Below are positions 36,001-48,717 of a stretch of DNA of 64,000 nt, piece by piece; the first letter of the stretch is position 1; each line of letters starts with the position of its first letter. The position numbers and the translations under genes were made by a program. Under the pieces are notes generated by a model. It worked only from the letters and a program-made list of their open reading frames with translations. It had not been told where the DNA came from and did not search any database. Source of the stretch: Tyto alba (lineage: Eukaryota > Chordata > Aves > Strigiformes > Tytonidae); NCBI RefSeq assembly GCF_018691265.1, contig NW_024881282.1, positions 26,934,899 to 26,998,898 of the forward strand. The letters run 5' to 3'.

Positions 36001-38943
36001 TGGTATAAGGAAGAAAATTGGCCAAACAGCTGTTGCTCAAGGTAAAATATATAGTCATCCACATGGCAAAAGCGTATAATCTTCACTAAAAAAGACAAGA
36101 AATTTATAATCATGGCTACCAGGTGAAACTTAGCTACAGGTGGAAAAATTCAGTGAGCTCAAGGCGAAGAAAGTTGGCAAGTAGACCGTCCAGTGGGAGT
36201 AAATATCAATAAGCAGGTATCTGCAATGACTGGTGAGATGGAAGAAAAATCCTTTCATCAATCAGGCTGAGAAGAGACACCTCAGAGAGATATACAGAGG
36301 TATATTTTTTAATTTATTTTTAAAAATACTTTGGAACATCTACTTAAGAAGCCAGGACAATTAAGTATTACTGAGAATTCACTGGAAAATAAAATGGAAG
36401 CAGTGCCACAGGGTGCTTGCCAAGTAAAGGCTGGAAATCAGTGAATAAAGATCTGACAAGGAGCAGAGGCACTGGAGGAAACCAGAGAGATGTGTCTGGA
36501 ACCACTGCACAGTGACATCTGACATCTGAGGCTCAAACTGCAGCAGGGTATGCCAACTGCTGCTGTATGCTGGGAATAAGATATAATGAGACATCTCATG
36601 TTTGACATGCTCTAAGACTGCTGGAAATGAGGTTTGCACATGAACTGTTAGGAGGGGTGACCAGGCTGCTGGAGCTGAAGTCATATCAGTAAAATAGCTT
36701 GGTTCCTTTGTGGGGGTGAATGCAAACAGATGCAAAGCAATGAACCAAGCTGTGAACAAGTGTCCTGTCGCTGAGGAAAGGAACACCGGAAAGAGACTAA
36801 AAAAGATAGATATGGGATGAAGTTTGTCTCTGACGTCTGCAATCTCACTGCATTGTGACCATACTCCTGAAAAGTTAACATGAGTTAGTGTCAGCTGATA
36901 TCTATGTGACCAGCAAAAATGAGTGAAAAGGAGGTAGGAAGACTGAGTTTTGTATCTCAGTAAGGAAGGATGATTAGGTAGTTAGACTCGATAATTTGTG
37001 TCTTGAGAGAGCTGAGTTGGAATCTCTGGTCTGCTATAGATTTTCTACGTAAGCTTGGGCAAGACATGCCAGCCATATTATTTGTCCTGGGTTTCCCCAG
37101 GCCCTGTATAGTGAGCCTAATATTTAATGAGTGTGTGTTGTGCTTCTATTCATGTTATCTGAAGCACTGGGGCTGTGCTGCAGCCTTCCAAATTGTGTTT
37201 TCATAACCTGAAATGGAGATTATATGTTGAAAGTCCTGGGGAGGGGGAGCTGGGAAGTGTGTGGGATATGTTTCAGAGTACAAAATCTGAAGCTGTTGAA
37301 GGACAGTAACAAAATCTGATATAATATTGTTCATATTGCCTTTTGGAGGGGTCTCTGGAGTGAATCAGTCCCAGAGCCATACTCAGACTTTTTCTGGGAG
37401 AGAGCTAGCTGGAACACAGCAAGACAGAGTCACAGAGCAATCTAAAAATACAGCAGAGGACAATTGGCGTCAAGTGGCTGAGCTGGCTCCCCAGCCTCTT
37501 CTTGTTTAGGAGTGCAGGTATCTCACTGCCTCCCGCTGGCTTCTCCATCTGATCAGTTTCTCACACTCACAGATGGTATGTGGGGAAGACCCAGCATGGA
37601 CAGCGAAGCCATTGAGAACTACAGTAGTGATGCTGGATCCCCATTTAAATGGCTTTGAAAACTGCAGCATGAAACAGCACCAAAACCAGCTACACTGAAT
37701 AAAAATCTGGAGTTCAGAGAAAAGAGGAAATGGGTTAACTAGTGTGTGAGATAGGATGTCTCTCAGATGTAAAACGAGGCAGAACTGGGGAAATAAAGAG
37801 TTTTAAAAAGACTGTATGGTCTTTGGGCTACCTTTACAGGTATGTTTTTATGTCTTTACTGATTTAGTGCTGGAAGGGATGGACAAATAGATTTAGAATG
37901 TGTCTGCTACATTTGGATCTAATATTCAAAATTATAACTTGTATTTTCATTATCTGATTGAGAATTTGGAAATTGCCCTGGGCTTGATAAAGTGTGCCTT
38001 TGCATGGAGTTTTTTCAAATTTCAGAAATGTTTTTTTCTTGGAATTCCAGAAATCCCCAGATGGGGTTTCCTGTTTTCAAAATCCTCCGGGGAGAATTAC
38101 TGATGTACAGTGGCACAGCTGGCTGCTGCCTGCCCTGGGACTGCATGCTGCCTGTGTGGGGGTGCAGCAATCTGCCAGGGGAGAGCAAGCAAGACATACC
38201 TGACAGGTCTTGTTGAAATGGGACTGTTTCCAGCAGATCATGATAAAACAGCAAACTCCACTAGAAAGATGTTCTCTTGGAAACTTCCCAAAGGGAAACA
38301 CCCATTGGTGACACCACATCAAAAGCATCCATATCCCACTCAATCATCAGCAATAAGTTGAGTTTGATAAAGCACAGAAAACATAAAGTTGCCAAAAGAT
38401 ATTTATGAGATACAGTCCCTGAAAAATGCTTTGCAAAGCAAAATAATTAGATTGTAAAAGGCCTCAGCTCTTACAAGATACTTCTCTTTGCCAAAACATG
38501 GTGATGGATGCATGTATTCATGCTTCCTTTTATTTACCTGAAGAATATGGCTATTTTTCTGATATTTATATCAGTCAGGGCTTTTGTGGGAACTCACTGA
38601 TATAGGTTGTGAGGCCAACATACTATGAGCATTAGTAGTGACCAATATGTTGAGCATTTTTTGACAAGTGTTGATTTCTGGATATTGAACAAGCTAGAGA
38701 AATGCTAGTGTTTCCTTGAGAGAGGAATACATCTCGTTGTATTTTGATGACAGGCATGATGAAATGGCTTATAAAAAAAGATGTGACTGTATGCAACAGA
38801 ATGCAATGAATATAGGTGATAAATGCATACACAAAAGGAAATGCAAGACAAGCACCCTCTAAGAAAAGCCAGCATTAAAAGATGGCAACGAAATACACGG
38901 GCAGGGGAGGTATTATTGTTGGTGTAGATATCTCACATGGACC
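33073..38943. other. non-coding stretch, nothing clear
   Basis: AT-rich DNA with a 16-A run at 34306-34321. A 135-codon minus-strand frame at 36379-36786 has no recognised domain and no supporting signals. A possible ancient SINE is listed separately. Confidence 0.5.
37008..37100 (+). mobile_element. possible ancient MIR/CORE-SINE fragment
   Basis: The sequence GTTGGAATCTCTGGTCTGC...CTTGGGCAAGACATG resembles the MIR core (AATCCCAGCTCTGCC...CTTGGGCAAGTCAC) in order and spacing. Similarity is low, and I judge it by eye only. Confidence 0.3.
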
Positions 38944-39766
38944 ACAGAATCATAAAATCATAGAATCATAGGATCAGTTAGGTTGGAAAGGACATTTAAG
39001 ATCACTGAGTGAAGCTGTTAACCTAACACTGACAAGTCCACCACTAAACCATGTCCCTGAGCACCACATCTACACGTCTTTTAAATGCCTCGAGGGATGG
39101 TGACTCAACCACTTCCCTGGGCAGCCTGTTCCAATGTTTGACAGCCCTTTCAGTGGAGAAATTATTCCTAATATCCACCTAAACGTCCCATGGTGCAACT
39201 TGAGGCCATTTCCTTTTGTCCTTCAGAGGAGGACTTGTTACTTGGGAGAAGAGACTGGCACCCACTTCGATGCGACCTTCTTTCAGGTAGCTGTAGAGAG
39301 CTATAAGGTCTCCCCTAAGCCTCCTTTTCTCCAGACTAAACAACCCTGGTTCCCCCAGACACTCCTCATATGACTTATGCTCTAGATCCGTCATCAGCTT
39401 TGTTGTCCTTCTTTGGACATGCTCCAGAACCTCAATGTCTTTCTTGTAGTGAGGGGCTCAAAACTGAACACAGTATTTGAGGTACAACCTCACCACTGCC
39501 AAGTACAGGGGGACAATAACTTCCCTAGTCCTGCTGGCCACACTATTTCTGTCACAAGCCAGGATGTTGTTGGCCTTCTTGACCTCCTGGGCTCACTACT
39601 GGTTCATATTCAGCCAGCTGTCAACCAACACCCCTATGTCCTTTTCTGCCAGGCAGCTTTCCAGCCACTCTTCCCCAAGCCAATAGTGTTGCATGGGGTT
39701 ATTGTGACTCAAGTGCAGGACTCAGCACTTTGCCTTGATGAACCTTATAGAATTGGTCTTGGACCA

Positions 39767-40147
39767 TCAGTCCAGCTTGTCCAGATCACTCTGTAGAGCC
39801 TTCCTACCCTCAAGAAGATCAACACTCCCACCCAACTTGGTGTCATCTGCAAACTTACTGAAGGTGCACTTGATTGCCTTGTCCAGGCCATTGATAAAGC
39901 TATTAAACAGAACTGGCCCCAATACTGAGCCCTGGTGAACACCACTTGTGACCGACCACCAACTGGATTTAACTGCATTTACCATAACTCTTTGGGCTTG
40001 GTCATTCAGCCAGTGTTTCACCCAGTGGAGCGTACGCCCATCCAAGCCATGAGCAGCCACTTTCTCCAGGAGAATGCTGTGGGAAACAGTGTCAAAGTCT
40101 TTACTAAAGTCTAGGTAGACAATATACACAACCTTTCCCTCATTCAC
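39767..40147 (-). pseudogene. CR1 reverse transcriptase core
   Basis: A 126-codon open stretch of the CR1 RT palm. It holds YLDFSKDFD (first catalytic Asp, residues 11-19), [12 protein letters not shown] (71-82) and FADD (99-102). These are non-LTR retrotransposon RT motifs in the right order and spacing. It lies inside the 2.4-kb element, with a stop downstream and a frame change upstream. It is a relic, not a host gene. Confidence 0.9.
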
Positions 40148-40869
40148 TAAGCAGTCACCTCGTCATAAAAGGAGTTCAGGTTATTCAAGCAGGACCTGCC
40201 TTTCATACACCCAGTCATGCTGACTGGGACCGATCACCTGGTTGTCCTGTATATGCCATGTGATGACATTCAAGACGATCTGCTCCATAACCTTCCCCAG
40301 CACCGAGGTCAGGCTGACAGGCCTGTAGTTCTCCAAATCCTCCTTCTAGCTCTTCTTGTAGATTGGCGTCACATATGCTAACCTCCAGTCAACTGGGACC
40401 TCCCCAATTAGCCAGAACTGCTAAGAAATGATGGAAAATGGCTTGGTGAGCACTTCTGTCACCCCCCTCAGTACCTTTGGGTGGATCCTATCTGGTCCCA
40501 TAGACTTGTGTGTGTCTAAGTGATGTAGTAGGTTGCTAACAATGTCCCCTTGGATCATGGGGACTTCATTCTGCTCCCCATCTCTGTCTTCCAGTTGAGG
40601 GGGTAGAGTACCAGGAGAACAACTGTTCTTACTATTAAAGACTGAGGAAAAGAAGGCATTAAGTACCTCAGATTTTTCCTCATTCTTTGTTACTATGTTT
40701 CTTCCCAAATCCAATAAAAGGTGCAGATTGCCCTTAGCTTGCCTTTTGTTGCTAATGTATTTATAGAAATTTTTTTAATTGTCTTTTACAGCAGTAGCCA
40801 GATTAAGTTTTAGTTGGGCTTTGGCCTTTCTAATTTTCTCCCTGTACTCTAGTTGTGCAAAACATCCCA

Positions 40870-41346
40870 CTACATTTCTGTGATTGCAACTATATCATAG
40901 CATTCCCACTTCAGGATGACTTCCAGCTCCTCCTGTTTGTTGTCTATGTTGCATGCATTGGTGTAGATGCACTTCAGCTGGGTTATTGATCCTGCCATGT
41001 TTTTGGGGAGAGAAGCCCTAATTCCAATGTAACCATTCTCAGGCAATTCTGTGGTTTCTAACACATCAATAACCCCTGTGTCTTTGCTATTGCATGACTC
41101 TCCATCCCCTACCTCCACTGAGATGACAGACTGAAGGATCTCACTAGCATACCATCCCTCAAACATTAACGTGCTGCCTCCAGGCTTGTCTCTAGCGAGC
41201 CTGGTTTTAACCCTTCCCCACACTGAAATCTTGTTTAAAGCTCTTTCAAACAGCTCCTTTTTCCCTGCTCCCTGACAGAATGACTTCCCTCTCTTCTGGA
41301 TACTCCCGAGGACATAAACTCCTAACTTTGGTCCTTCAGCTTGCAC
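40870..41346 (-). pseudogene. CR1 ORF2 N-terminal relic
   Basis: A 158-codon open stretch ending with the typical entry of the CR1 endonuclease (CIYTNACNIDNKQEELE, then YDIVAITEM). The upstream part is a linker-like sequence of low complexity without a recognised motif, probably the start of ORF2 or the end of ORF1. The endonuclease catalytic residues further on are absent because of the deletion. Confidence 0.75.
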
Positions 41347-44106
41347 TCAAATTAAGTATTTAAAGTCAGCTAAAGTAGTCAGATAACACCACTCCCACAG
41401 TCTCCATCCTCTCCTTACTTCTGAATAATCCAGGGATTATGGGAGTTAGCACTTGGAAGAAACACTTTAAAGAAATCTGTAAATCTTCTGCATAAAAACA
41501 GAAAAGATTCCCAGAATCAGAGCCTACTAGTAAATGAGTTCAAAGCTCTCAAATCTTGTAGCAGCTACACCATTGCAAAAGCATTGAAAGAATGAAGGGT
41601 AAACAGGGACATTGCAGAATTTTCTAATAATCACAGTTCTTACTGAAACTGGAAAGGAAAGCTTTAGAAGCTTATGCTGAGTCTTGCAAAACACAGAGGA
41701 AAGATATAATGCTATGAACAGTTAAGATCATAGTATTATAATTTGAGAACACAACCCCTGCTGGCAGTTATGTTGTAAGAGGGTGCCAGTACGCGTCCTG
41801 ATTCCTCTAAGATGAATGATTTGGACCTCTCTTGCAGCCATGAGTCATTGTGCTAGGAACTGTACAAACAGGACTGACCCAGCGTGCGGTGGGTGAGTGG
41901 GTCCTGAAAGGAGGGAGGCACCTGGGCAGTCAGTCCTGCATGTAAGCAGGCAGCCCAGGAGGTGTTGAGGAAGAAGAACCTCCTTAGTCCTGCCTAGTAT
42001 GAGCCCTCACTGGTGTTACTGAAAGATAGCTGTTACTCCAAAGCACTTATAGTGTGTGTCTGGATCTGTCCCTGCAAGCTATTACATTTATCTTTTCATC
42101 CTACCCACATGTGCAAAATTCAGATCCTTAAGAATTTTGTTGGCTAAAGTTTGCATGGTCAGATTGTTGTAATTGTTATAATGGAAGAAGGATTTATCTA
42201 ATTCTGCATTTTTTTCCATAAGATGACTTGCCTGTCAAAGAAGACATCACACAAAGGTTATGGGGGTTCCATAGTGTGCATTATTACAGCATTTTTCAGT
42301 TTTCTGTGTGATACTCTACTTTTTTGTTCTGGGAGTGCCCAGAGCTTATTTTCTTCATGGTTTTAAGAAAAAAGTATTAGCCTTAGCTAAACCAGTAGGT
42401 GTGGTCATTTGACTTCATAAATAGTATGAAGGTAGCTGTATATTGTAGCTCCCTTGCTAGATGTTTATGAATATCTCTTCTTATAATGTATTACGTAGGA
42501 GCTGTGTCAGTTGTTACATCAGTACAGTGTATCCCTTAGCACTTAGTGAGCATCTCTACATTGTCCCTGCTTTCCTTCTTCATCTTCATCCCATCCCAAG
42601 CATAGCCTCATCCTGCTCCTCCACGCTGCCTTGGGGGTTTTCCCTCTTCTTTTTCCATGTCTGTCCCTCCCTCAGCTCCTACTAGAATTTGACCATTATA
42701 TCCATTTCCTCTTTATTCCATTTCTTAGTCCAGCATCACCAGAAAATCTTATTATTGCCAAATCTGAATTCTAATATTGCTAGGGGATGCTTCACCCTGA
42801 CATGCATGCACATGCACTTGCTCTCTCTAATAGAGATGTATTCTTTGTCTCTGGATGCAGTGGTGGAGGGTGGATTCCCACACCTTGAAGACAGTGGTGG
42901 GGTAAGCCCAGTTTTCCAAGTGTTCTTAGGAAATGGAGGCAAACAATCCTGCTAGCTAACATTGATCCTAATACAAAAGAAATTATATGCTGAAATAAGG
43001 TAACAAGAACTTCTTACTGCTCAGTGGATGGATCCTGGACTTAGTTACTACTCCATATGTTTTTGTATAGCACCAGTGTGTCACTGGAAACATGGAGAAA
43101 GCTACATGTAGATAAACATGACATTGCTTTTGAAAGAACTGGCACATGATTAGCTTAAACTCAGAAATTATAACAAATGTAATAGAACAATCCTTTAAGC
43201 TTCTCAAACGCAGCTTGTGCCTGCCTCTGTCTTCATCTACATCTTCACTGCTTCGGCAATTGTCCTGTAGCGACAAGCATCATTAGGAGAATATGGTAAG
43301 GATATCCTTGGAGTTACACGGACTCTGTAGTAGCCATTTGGAATCCATGGGGCCTTCTGGCACTCTTGTGTCTTGTACTTCTGGCACACCGTAAAATTTT
43401 GTTAACAATCATGACTAGTTTCAAAGAAAAGCTGTCATTAGGACCTGAAATTACACACAGGAATGGAGTAACACAATATCCTGGTTTCCGCTCATGGTAA
43501 CTGGAGAGACCTGTTGTGATCATTGGTGTTATTGTGGTTCCTCACAGAAAACAAGGAGTGAGATGCACTCAAGGCACCATCAAGATGAATATTCCCAAGG
43601 GTTCATAAGTGCACAGGCTCTGGGGTGTTACGTGGACACCCCTCAGCTTGGGGGGTGAAAGATGAGGTGAACCATCTGGGTCTACTTATCTTCATTTTTG
43701 GGTCTCAAAACTGTGGCTTCAGAGTCTCAGGATGTGGCCTTCATGTCTGTAAGTTCATGCCAAAGTGCTTTACTGACAGCTTGGTTTGTCACAATGATGG
43801 TAATGGTAGTCCATGATAAATTGTAAGGGCTGACAGTGAGTTTGAACGTTAAACTACCTTCTTACTGGAAACAGGACATGTTCAGCAATGCTAATCTCAT
43901 CTATGTTAGACAGCCTCCCAACCCTTCTGAGCACCTGGCCTTATTTGCTCTCTATATGCAAGAGAAAGAGACTTTGGAGACACCTAACTCCTTATCCTTC
44001 TTGCTTCTTTCTTCTCTTTAGCGTAATAATAAAAAAGTGAATAAAATTGCTACAGTCCAAGACATTGATTTATGAGAACATGGAAAATATGAACTCAAAA
44101 GTGTTG

Positions 44107-44127
44107 TTTTTTTTTTTTTTTTTTTTT
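44107..44127 (+). repeat. poly-T tract (21 T) followed by A-run
   Basis: A pure T-run directly followed by A10 with no known element attached. Confidence 0.95.
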
Positions 44128-46366
44128 AAAAAAATTAGATGTGAGGGAAGAAATAGTGAAAATAGTGATTTTTTTTTTGCAAATGTAAGAGTAGTAATAT
44201 GAGTTCCATGGTCAAGAGCCAGAAGAAAAACAAAACAAAAGCTGAACCTTAATGTAAAATATTTGCCACTTTCATGGCTGAAGAGTAAAAAGAAGCAGTT
44301 ACGAGAAGCGATTCAGCAGCTTGTACAGTCTGGTTTGCATTAGTAAGTACCAGGTCACTCTAGTCCACCATGTTGTCTTTAACATATTGCACAACTGTTT
44401 ATTTATTTTATCTGGAGCAAAATGCAGTTCTGAGGAAGGGAATTAGACCTTCTTTCATGCCAGTGTCCCCAGTTCACCCAGATGTATCTAAAGGATTATT
44501 GATAATGTCATATAGGATATATAAAATATCATTTGTGTCCATTAAGAAAAAACTTTCACTGACTTCAGGGCTCAGCAGTATATGTTCTGACCTTCCCGGG
44601 ACAACATTGACCCAAAAGAGGCTTTTCTTATATATCAATTTTATCTTAGGGAGAGTTTCTCTACAGAGCAGTTGTGGACAGGTGGCTTTTGGGCCTGGTG
44701 ACCTCTGGCACATGAGGCAATACTGAGTGGCAGGCAACTCAAGAAGACATGTAAGCATGTCCTGAGCCAGCATGTCTCCCTAGGCAAGCTGCAATCCTGC
44801 AACAAGCTATAGCATGACATTGTCACCTGGAATCTCTATTGGTGTTCTTGGAATAGAGACATTCCCCATGTTTCTTGCAAGGTTAGGCTTAGATGAGCCA
44901 GAAAACTTGAAGGAAGAGGTGTCCCAGAAAAATCCATCAGGTATGTTGTAAACAGGAAAAAATAACACAAATTTCTTTTAAGAATATAATTTGAAATGTA
45001 AATATTTTAAAAAAATAATCTAAGAATTGCTTGCAGTGCATAGAAAGCATAAAAGTGTGCTAAGAAGCTTATCACAACTATGGAAGAGAAATGGGTGTCT
45101 TCATGATCATCCATGATGTGTGTTATGCTTTGCATATGATATATCTGAGGATAGGTTGAAGGACCCCAACACTTTTAAGCTCAGGAATCTTCTCACTGAT
45201 TCTAAATATGCTGGGTCAAGCAGTAGCTTTCTATCTTGTCCTGAATTTCATATAGATACAGGTGTTCACTCCAATGCCAGGAACTGACAGATCCACATCA
45301 GTTTATACAAAGTAAATTTTTGCGTCCAAATGCTAAACTTTCAAAGGACACAGAAATAGGAGATGTCTGCTTCTGCAATTTTGGAATTACTATAATTTTA
45401 ACTGATTTTTTTTTTTCCCCCCAAATAAAATTACAAATATACGTTTAAGGAAGAAACAAAAATGCAGAAGACTGCATTTACTTTTTCTTTAAAAACAAAG
45501 GAAACATTTATCTAACGTTGAATTCTTCTCTGACTTTTCGCTATGTATTTTGTAGGTCTACCCTCAGAATGTATGAATAATCAGAGTAATTTGATTGCTT
45601 CTCAGCACACTACGAGTATTTCCCATCTTCATCAATTATGTAACTTATATTTTTTCCTTAAGAACATCTGCTGCCTTGGATAACAGAGACAGTGCCAGTT
45701 TTGCTCTAGGCTGAAACAATGAAGAATGTCACACCCCTGTTATTAATAACTGTGGCCTATCTTTCCTTCCATGTCTGCACGTTCATCCCCCAAGTAATAT
45801 GCAAATAGAAATAGGAACGTGAAACTTAAGAACTGGATTGCTCTGAATTTAGAGTCAGTGAAACCAAGATTTTTCATTCTCTCTTTTTCTTCTCCAAGAG
45901 AATTTTGCAACTTAGAGACCTGAAATAACAAAGAAAATCAACTGGTTTTTGGTATGCCAAAAATATTCAAAAGTACATGCAAACGTTCGTGATTCGTGGT
46001 GACTATTTTTGTAATAGTTATTTTTACTGTTATTATTTAAATATAATTATTCATAACTACTTTAAAATTCTTTATTATCATAATAACAAGGATGATATTA
46101 GCATCCTTGAGCAAAATAATTATTTGAACCCACATAAATAACCTCCCTCCTTTTGCAGTTCCTTCCTGAATGTGTTACAAGTGAGTGTTTGAGCCCTGAG
46201 TTAGGGTGCTAGGTAACTGGGTCTGTGTGCATTAGAGGTGGTCTGAGGGGACAAGGTGCAGTGATGGAGCAGCCTTGTGTAAGTGATGCCAGACCAGAGG
46301 TGTGGGTCACGCTGAGTACTGCCATTTATGTGTTCATCTGTCATGGAGCAGAGCTGCTGGGTTTGG

Positions 46367-46954
46367 TCACCAACCTTTGCCTCTTTTTAGAAACAGCTTA
46401 TTAGGATGGGGCACCTGACCAAGCCAGTGAACTCCAGCCAACAGAAGATAAATGGCCTCACCAGACTGTCTGTGACTCCTAGGCTTTCCTCCTTGAAATA
46501 AAAAATGGTTATGACTGTGCCTTGGAGGGATGTTCTCATTCTGCCTGAGCACTGTAGTCCTGTAGATGAAGATGGAAAGTCCAGAAGAAGATTGCTGCTC
46601 ACTTTTTTCTCCATGGCATGTTGGGCATCCTGCCCACACTGGTGGATTTACATCCTTAATGTGGGGATTTAGCATGTTTAGAGGGGAAATCGTCAGCCCA
46701 TTGCAGGCCCTGGTTGGAGAGAAGTTCACTGAAGGAGACCAGTGGATAAACCTGCAAGTGATAGAGTATGAAGATATACTTTCTTCCCTGAGGAACTCAC
46801 AATCTATGTACAAGACATGAGAAAACATTCGTCTAGAGGAAATTACACAGAAATGAGCCAGGGTGGACAGAAGGCGTAAGAGTTTCTGTGGACAGTCCTG
46901 TTGTTCCCTCCTTGATGTGCCTTCTGCAGGTGTGGGTCTCACCCCACACCTCAC
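46367..46954 (-). other. 195-codon open frame, probably chance
   Basis: The longest open frame outside the transposable elements. The predicted peptide is basic and rich in His, Pro, Ser and Cys, with no signal peptide, membrane segment or motif I recognise. It starts with an ATG, but I see no promoter or splice sites around it. The plus strand is also open over 84 codons here (46566-46820). One frame of this size by chance in 64 kb is plausible. It could also be a relic of an unrecognised retrocopy. I assign no function. Confidence 0.15.
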
Positions 46955-48126
46955 ATCTCACTCCAGGTAAGTCCCACTACAGCTATAGAGTAAAATTCTT
47001 ATGCGTATTGCAGGGTGTATATTTCTGCATTGTTACTTAAGTGTGTTGATGTTGATGGAAACAATCTAGTATGTTTCCTTTAGTGTTTTACTCACAAACA
47101 CAGACTGGCAAGAGCCTTCAGTCTTGCGGGGAAGACTGGGATGGAGCAGGGCACTGCAGATGTACTGAGCAGATCCTGCCAGTGCATGGGAGAGCTCATC
47201 AGCTGTATCAAGCCTGAACCTCCTCCCTGGCCCAGGAGGACCTCTGGCAGTGGGCCCTCCCCGGGCTGCTTCAGGGTAAGGATGGGAGTTGAGGGATGTG
47301 TCTCAGAGCACATCCTGCACAGAGCTGCCAGCAGTGGCAGCCTGCGGTAAAATGCCACTCAGCATCTTGGAGAAGTGCCCTTGACTCATGAAGGAAATTT
47401 CATCTTAGGGACATAACATCGTCAGCAAAGCCTGGGATGCAAGGACTGCTTCCCAGTGCTTGCTAATGCTCACCTTCCCTCCCTGTCTTCCTAGTACAGC
47501 TTTTTGGGGAATTGTGAGACTATTTTCAAGGCATGGCTCAGTTCAGAAATTGTCCTGGTGTTTCCCTACTCCTCAATCCCCTTGGTAGCTTGGCTGCACC
47601 TTCAGCCTCTTGTCCTCAGCCCTCCAGACTCTTCCCCTGGCTCCCTCTTGTCCTACCTTGACTCATGGAAGAAGAAAACTTATATTCCTTAAATGTAGCC
47701 AGGGCTTAGGAAATTCTACTATCTATCCAAGGTAAATCCATTCTTTCCCATGTAACCTTTGTCTTCCTGTGCTCCACTTACAAGTTTTCTCTCTTTTGAC
47801 TAGATCACAGCAATTTTCTGTAAGAGAAAGCAGGCTCCTGCAGAGGAGCAGATGTAACCATTGGGAGCTTTGTAGTCAACAAATGATGGCAAAAAAACAG
47901 GGATGTGGTGACCCTGGGGGTATTATACCTATGTGGAGTCTAATCAGGCAAGACCTAATAAGTCCTGGCATCCCAAAATGTTTTGTGCTGAGACAGCCTG
48001 TGCTGAGACAGTCTCTGCCTCTGTGGCATGTCTTGGCTGCAAACTGGATAATCTGTCTAATGACACCGGAGAACTGTCTGTCTTCTTTCTTTCAGCAGCA
48101 TCTAGGACATTTTTGATGCTACTGTG

Positions 48127-48717
48127 TGTCATAGTTTGAGCCTGGTCGGGAACCAACCACCGCAGCTGGTCACCCACCCTTCCCCCCCCACCTGGGAATG
48201 GGGGAGGGGATTAGAGGAGTGAAGGGAGACTCGCAGGCTGAGATAAGAACAGTTTAATAATGGCAATAAAATGAGAACAATGACAATAATAGCAAAAAAA
48301 AATATAAACAGTCAATGCACAATGTAGTTGCTCACCACCAGCTGACCAATACCCAGCCCGTTCCCAGCTAGTGATCCCAAAATACCAAGATCACACAATC
48401 TCAATCCCAGAAGTGAGAGAGAGTTCCTTCCCAACCACCCCTTCTCTACATAGTGAGCATGACGTTCCATGATATGGAATATTTCACTGGCCAGTTAGGG
48501 TCAGGTGCTGTGGCCGTGCTCCCTCACTGCTTCCTGTGCCCTTGCGCACGGGCAGGACATGGAGAGTCGGAGAGTCCTTGAAGTTTCAGTAGAAGCTGAA
48601 AACACCAGTGTGCTAGCAGCATTCTTCTCGTGCCAAACCCAAAGCTAAATCCAAAACACAGCACTCATCTAGTCCCCGAAAAGGAATATTAACTCTATTT
48701 CAGACCAAACCAGGACA
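48127..48717 (-). mobile_element. solo LTR, diverged relative of family A
   Basis: 591 bp, in plus reading TGTCATAGTTTGAGCC...AACCAGGACA, flanked by CTGTG (48122-48126) and CTATG (48718-48722), a 5-bp duplication with one change. Blocks such as GAGATAAGAACAGTTTAATAA and GCTCACCACC align with family A. The TATA region has decayed to CTACATAGTGAG and the palindrome is lost. It carries extra sequence in the U3 part, so it is an older or separate subfamily. Confidence 0.88.

Larger units (their letters stand above)
38944..41346 (-). mobile_element. CR1 LINE, 2.4 kb, endonuclease mostly deleted
   Basis: Longest CR1 in the window. On the minus strand it runs from an open frame before and into the ORF2 endonuclease start (40870-41346, ending in EELEVILKWECYDIVAITEM, the beginning of the endonuclease domain) directly to the post-endonuclease linker and RT. 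RT relics: 40421-40714 (GPDRIHPKVLRG) and 39767-40147, where [28 protein letters not shown] and the catalytic FADD (39842-39853) are intact. The 3' end at 38944 carries the octamer-like tail. Most of the endonuclease domain is missing, and stops and frameshifts separate the blocks, so it is inactive. Confidence 0.92.
41347..48126. other. non-coding stretch, one long open frame
   Basis: AT-rich DNA with poly-T at 44107-44127 and a direct repeat of TGTGCTGAGACAG near 47985-48010. The 195-codon minus-strand frame at 46367-46954 is listed separately. Nothing else is recognised. Confidence 0.5.

Noticed and set aside
36379..36786. 135-codon minus-strand frame, hydrophobic
   Set aside because: No domain, no splice or promoter signals, and composition fits the antisense of purine-rich sequence.
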